From Calendula officinalis (lineage: Eukaryota > Streptophyta > Magnoliopsida > Asterales > Asteraceae): a DNA stretch of 64,000 nucleotides. Position 1 is the first letter of the stretch, and every line of letters starts with the position of its first letter. The stretch covers positions 4,794,001 to 4,858,000 of the forward strand of contig OY970832.1 of assembly GCA_963853835.1 (NCBI GenBank), read 5' to 3'. Shown piece by piece: positions 21,481-33,402 of this stretch. The position numbers were made by a program, and so were the translations under genes. The notes beneath the pieces are model-generated. The model ran no database searches. It had not been told where the DNA came from and saw only the letters and a program-made list of their open reading frames with translations.

Positions 21481-24400
21481 TCAAGTTTCTTTTGTTCTTC
21501 TTCTTCTTTCCTTCTCTTCTCTAGGGTTCTTTGATTTTGAGCTTTTCTTTGAGCTATAATGTACTTGCTGTTTCTTTTTTTTAAAATAATTCAATTTGTT
21601 CTGAAACATTACTTCATCATACGACTTCATCATTGTATTTGTGAATATCTGATACATGGTCTTCTCAGAGTGTGGATATTCTTTTTCATATAAGTACAGC
21701 TCACATACTTTGCCTGATTTTTCAAAGAAGTACATTTGAGCAGTTGGAATCACATTCCAAGCATAAACATTTTCTTCACTGGTAAATTGTTCTGGATAGT
21801 TGTCTGGATAAAATGCAGCATCTATCATTGTTGTTAAGTATCCAGCTCCAGATTCTCTCCATGATTTCTTTTTCATTCTTGGTTTTCCAATGATCAGTAA
21901 TTTAATAATATCACTTCTTGAACAGGACATGATCAATGGTAACCATCCAGTGAATCTTTGCACAACTTTGTCTTCCCTTATGATCTCTATCACATTATTA
22001 TTCAAAATTCTCCAATTTATGATAGGATTGTTCTGTAAGGGAGCAACTGGTAGTTCAAGAACAGGAATGACTTGCTCTGTTTTTGACTTCTTTTGAGCAC
22101 TTTGTTCTTGAGAGACCATCTTTCTTTTCTTTGTTGATGGCTCACCAGTAGTTGAGATACTATCCTTCTTGATTAAGTTTGGACTGATTTGGGATTAATG
22201 CTTTGGCTTTCTTTGTTTCTTCAGCTTCTTGTTCAGCCAAGTCTTTCTTCTTGGCAGCACAATATTTTTCAATGATAGTCATCATCTTCATTCTGCCAAA
22301 GTACTTTGCATTATGCCCTCTTGTTTTTAAATACTCAATCATATTTGCCTTCTGTTCAAATACATCATCTGTTAATTCACTTTTAGTCTTCTTACATTCA
22401 GATACCAAGTATTCAAGACATTGAATATGTTCTTCTTCAACTTTTCTGAGCCTCTTGAATTCTGCTTTTTGAGCTTCTATCTGAATGTCTTCTGCTTGAA
22501 TAGGTATTTGAACAGGAATTACACTTTGAACCTTCTTTTTATTTTCCTCAAGTGCTTGATACATCTCCACTTTCTCCAGAAATTTTCTATGTTTTATCCT
22601 CCATCTGGACTGTTTCTCTGCTCTGACATGATTTATTTTGTTCACCATATGGTGACCTAATGCTCTGTTTGGATAATCATCATCATATACTTCTTTTCCT
22701 TTTCCAATGTGAGCAGATGGTGGAGGTGGAATGTATTTCATATCAGGGATACCAGAAAGTAGTAGTTTTGGATAAAACAATTTAAGTTGATCTTCTGGTA
22801 GTATCTTGGGATGTGGAGGAAGTGTACATTCATCTACCTCAAACCAATTCACATTATCATCTATGTCAGGTATGATAAGTGGTTGATCAGGTGTTGGTGG
22901 TTTAGAGATGATGACATGTCTTTCTCTTTCAATAAGCTCTGGTAATTGTAAATCTTCCTCTTCAGTAGTAACCAAGGTGGTTATTACTGATGTGACTTCA
23001 GGAGTTACTACTGATAGGGCATCAGTAGTATTTGGTGCATTCATTTCCTCTTCCTGACTTACTACTGCTATGATATCAGTAGTAGGAGTTACTACTGGTA
23101 TTTCTTTTTCAGCTTGTTCTTCCATGGTAGCAGTAGTAATAGGCTCATCTTCAGTAACCATCATTTCTGGACCTTCATCAACAGTTGTTTCTTTTAAATT
23201 TAAGAGAGAGGATGCTGCTGCTGCAATTGATTCATCAATCATGGTTTGAATGTTGTCCTTCTCCCCCTTAGTGAGCTCAACTGGTGGAGCCTCACTATCA
23301 TCAACTTTCTTTTTCAATTTTCTTATTATCTTGGTTTGTTGATGAAGCCTGTGTTCATATAACCTCATCCGTTTGTTGATGGTATTAACATGCTTTTTTA
23401 TTGCAGCCATAGTTTTCCCTTGGTTTGTGAGATATGTAAGACAATTTTGTACAATGGATTCAAGAGAATCCACTTTTTCCGTCAATTGTTGGATTTTAAT
23501 ACTGCCCTCACTCCATCTAGCAAGATCATCGGGCTCACTAACAGGTACATTGGTTTGAAGGTTTTCCATCCTATCCGTCAAATCAATAGATCTGCCCTCA
23601 TCACTTCTTGGTGATTCATTGGGTCTTTTAGACATCCTCTTCTTCCTAGAAGAAGCAGAGATGCCCCCCCCTTGTGGTTTCTTGGCACCGGGGTCCTTTA
23701 AGTAACTCCTCAAATGATTCATCACTTAAAGTTGCCGAGGTCTGGGTCTTAGAGATGTTTTCACTGTCCTGTGCACCCACCTTTGGGGCATCAGTAGTGA
23801 AAGCCCTCGCCTCATGTCCTCTCTCCTCCTTGGAGGACAACTCTTTGAGTCTGGGGTGTGACTCGATTTGTCCCCTGGTGTCCTTGAAAGAAGATTTCTT
23901 TCTTTTATAAATTGTGGAAATATTTTTGGTTTTATCTGGTAGGTCTTCCACAGAGTGAAGAGTAGCACTCTGCAGATTTATATCAAGTTCCTGGGACAAA
24001 TTCAGGACTTCTGTTTGAGTGGGTGATTGAGTGACTATTTGGGGTGGTGTTTGGGCTGTATTTGGGGGTGATGGAGTGGGTTGAGGTTCAATTTGGGTTG
24101 TATCTATTATTGAACCCTCTCCAATAAGTGTTTGATCTTTGATCATATTAGGAAACAAAGGGGTTTCCTTGCCCGAAAATTTAAATTGTTTTCTCATATT
24201 TGAGAAAACTTTCTTGTTCAACTCAGGAATGATAAAAATGTTTTTGGGAGTTGACAAGTTTTGCAATTCACAGTTTATAATATGTTGGAGAAATCTGGGA
24301 TACATTAAAAATTTTGTAGAACTAAGATTTCCCAACATACCTTCAAAAATCATGTATGAAAAATTAAATACTTGGTCTGTGCATAAACAGACAACAGCAG

Positions 24401-24905
24401 AGGCTATTGCCTTATTAAACTCATTCCAAGTACTTCGTTTTGAAGAAATACAGTGCTGAATGGTATGTACAAGAAATTTCCATTGTAGGGAGAGAAGACA
24501 TTTTTGAAAAGTTACTATGTTAAGTCTTCCCTCATAACCCATTTTATTTAAGGTTTCAGCAATGAATTCCTTAGGAAGAGTAAACATACCTGAATCGTCA
24601 TGTAGTTGTAGATGATGTCTGATTGATTGTTCTGTTACTGTTATATGCTTTCCATCTACTTTTGATTTGATCATAGATATGGTTGTTCCTTCTGTTCTTT
24701 CAGCATTGGTCCAGAAATCCACCAAGTGCTGTTGATATGATTTTGGTTTTACAGTTAAAGCAAACTGTATATACGAATTTCTCAAAAAATTGACGATTGG
24801 ACGAAAATCTTTTGTTCCGTCGGGATTCTTTAGGAAGGCACACATATTGTGAAATTCTGAATATTTGAGATCGGTTTGCACATCCAGAGATTGTAGAGTT
24901 GCCAT
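21481..24905 (-). pseudogene. Copia accessory ORF downstream of pol
   Basis: Three overlapping frames (24905-23646, 23725-22160, 22119-21481) form one broken ORF of roughly 1,100 codons between RNase H and the 3' LTR. This is the place where SIRE-type copia elements may carry an extra, env-position ORF. The first 230 residues, starting MATLQSLDVQ, contain FHNMCAFL, FALTVKPKSYQQHLVDFW, HHLQLHDDSG, LQWKFLVHTIQHC, NFSYMIFEGM and KFLMYPRFLQ. I recognise this pattern from Asteraceae copia-derived proteins. A Pro/Thr-rich section, coiled-coil segments (LTEKVDSLESIV; KIIRKLKKKVDD) and a Lys/Glu-rich C-terminus follow. No signal peptide or transmembrane segment is evident, so an envelope role is unsupported. 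Frameshifts lie near 23691 (extra G) and near 22160. Function unknown. Confidence 0.8.
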
Positions 24906-25136
24906 TTGTTGTTTGATTGTTGAAGAAGATGTATGACTTTTGTTACTGACGAAGGGTTTATGATCGTAAGCTAGGGTTTATCGAGAGGATTTATGAGATC
25001 GAAGTGAGGATAATGTAAACTAATCGATTTCCTCCTTTTATATCTTTCGATTTAACCTGCAAAAAGACTAATTTGCCCTTCGAATCATAACATAACGGTT
25101 ATTTTCATGGGGGTTAGTTTGGTAATTTTGATTTTG

Positions 25137-25400
25137 AAAGACCAGTAGTAAATTACATGCCAGTAAGAAACGTCAGTAGTATCTACTAACATCAGTAGTA
25201 ACTAGAGATTTTGACATCAGTAGTAACCACTGTCGTCAGTAGTAATCTCTAACACACAAGACCAGTAGTATATGCGAATACCAGTAGTACTGACTTACCA
25301 GTAGTATTTATGGAGACCTAATACACACCAGTAGTAATGAGCTACCAGTAGTATTTCGTTCTCATGTCTACATACCAGTAATACATACCTACCAGTAGTA
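25137..25400 (-). repeat. TACTACTGRT motif array between pol and accessory ORF
   Basis: About 11 perfect CAGTAGTA octamers (plus strand) and two or three variants are spread irregularly over 260 bases, each preceded by C or T (ACCAGTAGTA, ATCAGTAGTA). On the element's sense strand they read TACTACTG(A/G)T, as in the LTR. Spacing is uneven, so this is not a simple tandem repeat. Confidence 0.85.
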
Positions 25401-25508
25401 AAACACTTAAACAATTAAATAACTTTTTACAACAAAACTTTACACATGATTTTAAGAGACTTAATTTATTAAAATCATTCCAATACTGCTAACCAAGAAG
25501 TTGAATCT

Positions 25509-25684
25509 TCATACATCAAATGCTTTTGTAAAAAGATCTGCTAATTGATCATCAGTATGAATTTTGACTACTTTGATTAACTTCTTTTCATTGCAATCTC
25601 TTATAAAATGAAATCTTATTTCAATGTGTTTAGTTTTAGAGTGTTTTACTGGATTGTTCACAATACTAATAGCACTTTGATAAT
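25509..25684 (-). pseudogene. Copia RNase H C-terminal tail, inverted
   Basis: On the minus strand this reads QSAISIVNNPVKHSKTKHIE, then IRFHFIRDC, and ends ADLFTKAFDV followed by a stop at 25509-25511. It is the conserved C-terminal end of copia RNase H. It resumes within about two residues of where the plus-strand fragment stops at 20802, so the two look like halves of one gene now facing each other. About 0.6 kb downstream on the same strand lies the accessory ORF start. Confidence 0.85.
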
Positions 25685-25689
25685 GATCC

Positions 25690-25949
25690 AGTTAAAATGT
25701 CAGCCTCTTAATCGGAATGATTCAGAGTATTTGTTAAGACCAAAAATTCAACATATTCTGCCTCTTAATCATACAAATATCAGGGTAAGTCTGAATCATT
25801 TAGACATCTGCATCATTCAGATATTAATCATTCATGCTACCAATCAGCACCTTAGCCATTTTGACTGGTGTAGTCTATGTTATTAATTATACTTAATACT
25901 GTAAGGACTTGCAGATAATTACTTTTTATTAAAGTATGTTAATTTTGAA
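25690..25949. other. Unclassified DNA with repeated TTAATCATTCAG words
   Basis: Degenerate repeats of a TTAATCATTCAGA-like word (about 25705-25850) occur in both complete and shortened forms. This resembles the ends of some nonautonomous hAT-type elements, but no boundaries are clear. It is not LTR sequence, so the minus-strand copia piece has no second LTR here. It belongs to the duplication unit, but copy A's version would lie left of the window. Confidence 0.35.
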
Positions 25950-28455
25950 AATTTTCATTTGAGTAGTTTACTAATGTAAAGATTTGATCACTGAGTGTAA
26001 TTAGCAAAGATGTTGGGTTTATGCGAGAACCCTATTTTTGCAAGAATTATGGAAAATGAATTTTAACTCTAGTACTTTAAAATTAATTCATACATATATG
26101 AATGTTAGTAAATATTTGTACAATTATTTTTTAATTACATGTCATTTTTATGTTCAAAGGTGAACGCCAAAATCAATGCATAAATAACAAAAAATGACAT
26201 GTAATTGATAGCCGCTTTTATATACTTATCCACAATCTTATGGGACAATTAAACACCATATACTTTCTTTGACAGAAAAATGACTTATTTTCCATTAAAA
26301 TCGGACAACATTCTGTGCAGCTTGATGCATGGATCATTTTCCCAAAAGATAATTAAGTATTGTTTAGTGAAGGAGCTTATGAAAAGAAAATAATTGAGAA
26401 GGAACGCGGGGGAAGGAGTGAAGGACCGTGATCCAGTTTGGATTGATAAGAAACAGAGATCAACGTACCTACATTTATTCTTTCCTTTTTTGGACAAAAG
26501 TGGCGAATTCAACTTAAATGCGTATACTGATATAGATATACATGAATTTTGTAAAAACTGTCCATGTAATTGGTGGTGGGCTCTTTTTTTATTTTGAGCA
26601 CTCAAAGCTTTATAAGGCATCTCCCAACCCTTACCCATCACTAAACTCATCACTAGCGTCACGTCATCGCATCCTTACTGACCTGCTACTGACACGGTCG
26701 TGCCAACCCTACCCATCACTAACCCATCACTAAACACATCCTTTCCACATCATCTTTTCCACATCATCATTTTTTATTAAAAAAATAATTATAAAATAAA
26801 TATATTACATTAGTTTAAAAATACATTGTTTAAATTAAATAAAAATAATAGTAAATTAAAAAAATATTACATTTATTAAAATTTAAAGAACAAAAAAAGT
26901 TAATTTTTTTGAAAAAAAGTTATATATTTTATTATTAAAACAAATATATATAAAAAATATAAATTAAAAAAATAAATTAAAAAAAAACAGATCATCTTCC
27001 TCCTTCTCTCTCCCCGCCCTCTCTCTCTGACGCCGACGTCATCCCGCCACCGTCCTCCTGCGGACGCCTTCTCACGACGCCGGCCCCCGACGTGCCCGTG
27101 CCAACGGCATCCCGCCCCGACGTGTCGAAGACGTGTCCCCGACGTACCCGTTGGCAGCGGTCTAATCAATCTTTAGGCAGATTTAGGAAAAAAAGAAAGT
27201 TATATATTTTTTTTAGGGGTATCACTTATATTTAAATAAATATATTAAAAATAAATTTACAGTAAGAGATTGTATGAACTATCCCGTACTAAGTAATAGG
27301 TGTCCGCCCATGTCAACTTTAGAAATAGACGAAATGGTAATTCAAAATGCTTTTTATCTAGGCTACGGAACTCAACATGTTGGTGTCATCCCACTTATCC
27401 ATGACGATACAAGAAGTTTAGCGTGACTTTATTGCTAAATATTATAAAAATTAATATATATGTATTGTTATAAAGATCCTACGGAAACCAACATTTTTGT
27501 TTTCCTGAAAAATTTAAAGTTAACTTTATTGTCCAATATTTTTTGTAGGTTGTAGTATAAAAGATCTTAGGGGTGTCGATTTATTTCGGGTTCGGGTTCA
27601 CGGATTTGTATTCGAGAGTTGATGGGTCAGAAACATTTAATCTGTAACCTATTTATATTCTCATCAACCCGAAACCAACCCATTTAATAAACGGATCAAT
27701 CGAGTTGACCAAAAAATTACTTGAAACTTGTTTGTCTCAACCATAACTCGTTTATTTTCGAATCTAATTTCATATTGGGTTAGAAATTATCACCCCTGAT
27801 ATCACCTAAAATACATGCTTCTATGAAATATGTATGTACCTTCTATAAAAATTCAAATTTACTTTAGAAAAAAAAAAGTTAGAAATACTTGATATTACAC
27901 GTTTTGGAATATACGAAAAGAAGATATAAGTATATAAAAAAAGTTGATCACTTGTTCTATTCATGATCATTTAGTTCAAATTTATGGGCTTGGCTTATTC
28001 GGTGGTGTCACGTAGATATTTAGGCTCATAACCAATGTTTTAAAATCGGGGTTTTGAACCGGACCGGCTGATGCCTTAAAAACGGTCGAACCGGTTGAAC
28101 AGGATTACAATATTATACATTATTTATACCAACATACACCTAATCATAAGCCAACACGTATGAAAAAAACAACATAAGGCATACAACCAAAACCAATACA
28201 TCCAAGATATAAAAATCTACACATCTATAATCTGCATCTTCACGTTCTAATCTTTAGCAACTTTCAATACATGCCTTGAAGCTTTAACCTTAAGGCTCAA
28301 CAACTCCAAATCTATATTTTAATCATATAAGAACTCTATTTTACATCCAAATATGAAAAGAATTAAAATTATATTCTGTGTTTTTTTTAACTAATTGTAG
28401 TATTCGATGTTTTTTTTAGATATGTAGGAAGCAGCATACTAATTGTAAAGTAGTA
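25950..28455. other. Copy B of the 1-2506 spacer
   Basis: This is AT-rich spacer with the 17-bp inverted repeat (26133-26206), the GC-rich island (about 26992-27164) and the hAT-like MITE (27569-27797). It contains no gene. One substitution versus copy A is seen at 26684, and there are one-base differences in homopolymers near 26906 and 26968. Confidence 0.8.
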
Positions 28456-28648
28456 CCCAAGGCTTGTAGCCTAGTGGTATCCAAGGTGGATTTAAGGTGT
28501 TGCCCATGACCAATTGGTCATGGGTTCAAGTCCTGTCGTAGACAAAAAGGTGGAAGGTTCGAGGGAAGGCATACTGCCCCTTGTGGATGTCACTGTCTAG
28601 GCTCGAACCACTAATTTACTAACTTGCCGTTAAAAAAAATAAAATAAA
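28456..28648 (+). mobile_element. tRNA-derived SINE, copy B
   Basis: Same insertion as 2507-2699, with the same flanking 14-bp duplication. One substitution (C to T) falls in the B-box region (GGTTCAAGTCCT), which may weaken the internal promoter. Confidence 0.85.
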
Positions 28649-28726
28649 ATTGTAAAGTGGTAATTGTTTTAAAAAATTTCAAGACTGCTACTCAAGTTAG
28701 GAAAAGAGAAAAAAGACCAAATTTCC

Positions 28727-28778
28727 ATCCCACATCGCTGTGGGTGGAGTAAAATCAATAGGATGAAGCCTATATATA
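28727..28778 (+). promoter_or_regulatory. snRNA-type promoter signature, copy B
   Basis: Identical to 2778-2829: the ATCCCACATCG element and the TATA stretch with 33 bases between them. No recognised RNA lies downstream. Confidence 0.4.
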
Positions 28779-29351
28779 TGGCACATGCGGCGCCGTGACT
28801 AGCAGCTCAATGATGTCCTTGCCTTGGATTCATTTTAAGCGTAGTTTAAATTTAAATCCGGTCCAATTCTGGTTTTTTGGCAGCGGTTCAACCCGGTTAG
28901 CTTATAAAACAGGTTGTTCGATCCGGCTTATTTATTGGTCGTTGACCCGCTTAATTGGCCCTGCGGTATAGCTATTTTCCGGTTTGATCGGTTGGACCGG
29001 CCGGTCCGACCTGGTCATGAAAACCCTGCTCATAACTCGCTCGAACAAATTATTGACATGTTATTTTGTTCGGGGCGATCAATTAAAACTAGGATATTTC
29101 TTGAAATTGCGGTGGCAGGGATGTTATGGTGACTTTAAATAGCTAGAAATGACCTCATTTTTAATGCCAAGAAATTTTTTAATTTCGGCCATAATGGAAG
29201 AAGACAAGCTTCAACTTTCTTTTGGATGAAATATTTTATATAAATTGAATAGTTCATGTGGTGTTTTTATCCTATATTATGTTGTAATGGTCTTAAATTT
29301 TGTATGTTGGCTAGCTTCTTGCTAATATTAATTAATATATTATACGTAGTA

Positions 29352-29548
29352 TTCCATCTGTTCTAAATTAATTGTTCACTAGATAAAATGAACACAGTTT
29401 TATGAAAATGTAATTATTGCACTGTCCACCAATAAAATATCATATTTACCAATTTATAATTGATATGATTGATTGTAATTTGAAATTGACACTTATTTTA
29501 GGATAAGCTAAAAATAGCAATGTGAACAATAAAAATGAGACGGGGGAG
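29352..29548. mobile_element. Tc1/mariner-type MITE, copy B of 3403-3599
   Basis: Same termini and TA flanks as in copy A. Noncoding. Confidence 0.6.
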
Positions 29549-30297
29549 TATCTTTTTTGGGCGAATTTCCCTTCCCATTTGTTCTGTTTAAAAAAACAAG
29601 TATATAACGATTAATGACCTTGTCAGTGAATAGATAGGAGCTCCAACACGGCGGGTGCCAGTGCGGAAAATGGACGCCGTATTAGTTTGAAACATCGCAT
29701 CCCTTACTTTTCCTAATTTCATTTATTGAAACTTTGAAAGTAATAATTTCTATTTATGTCCTTTTGTTATTTGTGTAAATTCCTATGAAAATGAGAATGT
29801 GATATAAAAAAATGTATGCCTAAATAAACCCTTAATAATTCTTTATGATTTGTAATCATTTCAATAATCTACTCGCTTGATGTGATTTTTTGTTTTTATC
29901 TTTATTTCCTTAATATTTTTTATAATGTGATGTGTTAATTTAAATAAATATATCTAATATAAACCTATATATTTTTTATATAAATACAATTAAACATTCC
30001 ACCGACTAGATTTTCTAACACACAACATAAATATGTATCTCACCTCCATCAATATATTATTTTCTTTTCTATATTTAATTTTTGTTTTCCTAATTTTAAG
30101 TTTAGTCCCTACTAATTTCATTTCAACTAAGATTTAGATGTAATAAGTAATTTATACAATTGCTACGACCTAAGAAAAATAATTAAGTAAATAATATTTA
30201 AACATTAGACATAAAAACATATGGAGTAAATTACATTTATAGTCCATGTCAAAAATAAATATTTTTTAGGCCTAAAGTAATTATAAATTAACTAATA

Positions 30298-30578
30298 CTC
30301 CCTCCGTCCACAAAAAACTTCTCATTTCACCCAAAAATTTTGTCCCACAAAAAACTTCTCATTTGAGAATTAGAGGGACCCATTTGATAAATTAATATTA
30401 TCTCATTAACTTTATGACATTTTCAATCATTTTTTAAAGTTTCTCTCACTAACTTTATGTCAATCTCTAAACTAATCCTATATTTTAATCAAATTTATTA
30501 CCAAATACCCCACCACCAATTATCTCCTAAAAACATGTGCCCAAGTCAAATGGGAAGTTTTTTGTGGGACGGAGGGAG
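30298..30578. mobile_element. Stowaway MITE, copy B
   Basis: CTCCCTCCGTCC termini and TA flanks as at 4349-4629. No difference from copy A was noticed. Confidence 0.9.
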
Positions 30579-31027
30579 TATAAATCACACCCTTGAATTT
30601 CTTTAACCGCATTGGGTAATTATGATTTTCTAATTGTACATTGACAATATCAACCATCTTTAATCATTGGCTCATTGCTCTTATGATAATAGTCAGCAAA
30701 TTCATTTATTTAAAACGCCTAAGAATTATTTTTTGTCAACCTACTCTCGCTTTCTCTACAACGTGTACAATAAAAGTCATTGAGAAAGAGTTATAATCAA
30801 ATTATCGTGGCAAAAATAGTGACCTACGGGTAGTGACAAAAAATGATGTGGTGATAGCGACAAGATGTTATTAAAAACAAATAACAACAAAATTATTCGA
30901 ATATGTAGCGTATATGCATAGCTAACAGAAGTTGACAAAGAAATTTGTGTCAAATTATACTATTTCATCCGTCCCAAAACTATTGTTACTAGACAAAAAA
31001 TATCATTTAAAAAATGCATAAATTATA

Positions 31028-31310
31028 TTTCCTCAGTATTAAAATAAGTGATACACTTTCCAGGTGTTTCATAATTAGTGATACACTTTAAAAGTTACCT
31101 TATTTGATAAAAATGCGGGACTCATCCTCCACTAACTATCCATTTTAATAAAGTGAAATTACACTTATACCCTTACTTTTACATTTAAAACTCATTAATA
31201 TCACTTTATTAAAAAAAAGTAGGATCCAACATCCACTAATTATGTACTTTAATATTTTGCCTAAAAACCGCGAAACTCCAAATGTATCACTTATTGTGAT
31301 AGAGAGGAAG
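31028..31310. mobile_element. Tc1/mariner-type MITE, copy B of 5079-5361
   Basis: Same AAGTGATAC-type inverted termini with TA flanks. Confidence 0.7.
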
Positions 31311-31559
31311 TACTATTTTTATCAATCAGATTCTATTTTCTTAACCTCGGTTTTAATCCGCATAGTGACCCAAATAATTTGTAGGTAGGCTAAAGTTGGT
31401 GTGGGTGAACTTCGTGGCCACAGATCTTATGAGAATTTCTCTCTATCTAAGACCAAATCCAATATTAGGCCACCATCCTTATATTAAAATCAAATGTTTT
31501 ATTTAACACTTAAAATCTTTTTGATTAGTTAAAACATAAAAGTCAGACATTTTTTTAAC

Positions 31560-31715
31560 GGTTTTGATAATGACAGCCCTAAGGGCTGTCAATAGACACG
31601 CATTAGAAGTCTGTACATCAATCTATAACTACCCCTGAATTTTAGGAACCACTTCCTACCATTATTTAATGTACAACTTTTATGTACTTAAAGACAGCCC
31701 TAAATTATCAAAACC
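31560..31715. mobile_element. GGTTTTGATAAT MITE, copy B
   Basis: Perfect 12-bp inverted ends as at 5611-5766. The AT-rich spacer after it (31716-33402) shows no gene. Confidence 0.6.
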
Positions 31716-33402
31716 TTTTTTTTTAAATATACATAAATTAAAAAAATAGACTATAAACATAAGACGGTTATATGTTATTTTTAATAAGATTTTTCTTCGC
31801 TATATATAAAATGGTCATTTTCGGGAAAATGAAAATTGGACCACCTAAAAATGAGAAATGGGTGTTTGAAAATCTTATCTAATTATTGGTTTAGTTTATA
31901 ACGATTATTATAAGAATAAAATGAAGTTAATTGTAAATCTTTGTCACCATATTAGGTTATTAATTATGATTTAATATATTTATCGATACCTTGCTAATTG
32001 TAAACAATGAGATATTATTAACTCGCAATTTGTAGTGAGATGAAATTACTTTATATTATTATTTATATTGATATTGGAAGATGATATTATGATTCATTAA
32101 ATTTTCTTGCTTATCTTTCTACACATTTAATCAATATAAGTGTCCAAATTAAATGATTAGATTAGTAGAGAATTAGTGAATCATATATGTTAATTATTTT
32201 ATGATAAATGATGAAATAATAATATTTAATATTTTTCATTATCTATATAAAAATATTTATTTTGACTATAAAATTATTTCAAATGTAAAATATTCCAATG
32301 AATAAATTATTATTAAGGAAGTAAAAAATATTATGATAATTTTATGAAAATTTCTATAAGTCACCTAAGATTTATAACTATATCGTTATGAACAAAAATA
32401 TTTGCCGTTCTTTTAAGATGAATAAGATAAGATTATTACTCTAAACTCTTACAAAAGTCGCTTCAAAAGTACGGTGCTATTTCTTTTTACATATAACACT
32501 GATGATACTTATCAATAAAATAATATAATTTGTATATTTTTTAAATACTATACGACAGTAAAACAAAGTATCTGTTAACTTATATTATAGAGTTATTTTA
32601 CAAAGTACATTAAAATTTAGAATTGTGTCTAATGTGATCCATATTTTATTGGTATAAATAATATTTTCAGTGTCATATGAGAATTAGCGTAGCATCATGC
32701 GGAGTATTTTAATTATAAAATATTAAGCATAAAAGTTATCTTTAATGTTAAGTACTTCAATAATTGAATGTTGTCTTGTCATTTCGTATAACTTATAAAA
32801 TTGATATGTCATGTTGCAATTCAATTGAATATGCATGATCTCTTATCACTATCAAGTGAGTTCATATGTGGTAATTGTCTAGACTTTCTTCCTGTAATAA
32901 AATGATAATATATGTAAAGTGTACGTAAGAGCGCACGCTACGGGAAAGGTTAAAGTTCTATTAAAGCATGTATAACAGCGCCAAAGGGCTTTTTCCCACA
33001 TTGGCTCCTTCGCCAATTACTCGTCAAAATGGGTCCGCCGTAGGTTTGGCGGATCGCCAAAGTTCGGGAGAAGGGGCCAATTGAGGTTGAAGAACAAATT
33101 GGGTGGTTGTTATGATTGTCGTATACTAATTGTAAATTGAGGTTGTGGTGAATTCTTTTAATTGTTTCCTGTGACATTTTTGAAGAACCAACATTTAAAT
33201 CTATTGTATTTTTATAAGATAAGAATTATAAAAGACAAAGATTTGTAGATATGGTGAATTAGGTTAGATTGTTGTGTATTTATGGTGTGTTTAGGGGGAA
33301 ATGATAGAAAATCAACCGACAGTACCATTCTTATAAATCTTTACCTGTATTGCTCTGCATCAGTACCATTTTTTCTGTTTCTCTCTACATATATATATAT
33401 AT

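Noticed and set aside
21481..24905. Accessory copia ORF as a viral envelope gene
   Set aside because: I see no signal peptide, fusion segment or transmembrane helix. Only its position after pol would suggest env.
21160..25400. CAGTAGTA clusters as a CRISPR-like array
   Set aside because: The repeats are 8-10 bases, irregularly spaced and eukaryotic, lying within an LTR element. They do not have repeat-spacer structure.
20803..25690. Independent complete minus-strand copia insertion nested in the plus-strand pol
   Set aside because: There is no second LTR at the right edge and no target duplication, and the coding break occurs at the same codon on both strands. Inversion of one element explains it better, though it is not proven.
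20803..25690. Full autointegration circle reinserted in the genome
   Set aside because: That product should have a 5' LTR next to the inverted RNase H end. The sequence after 25690 is not LTR, so at most part of such a product is present.
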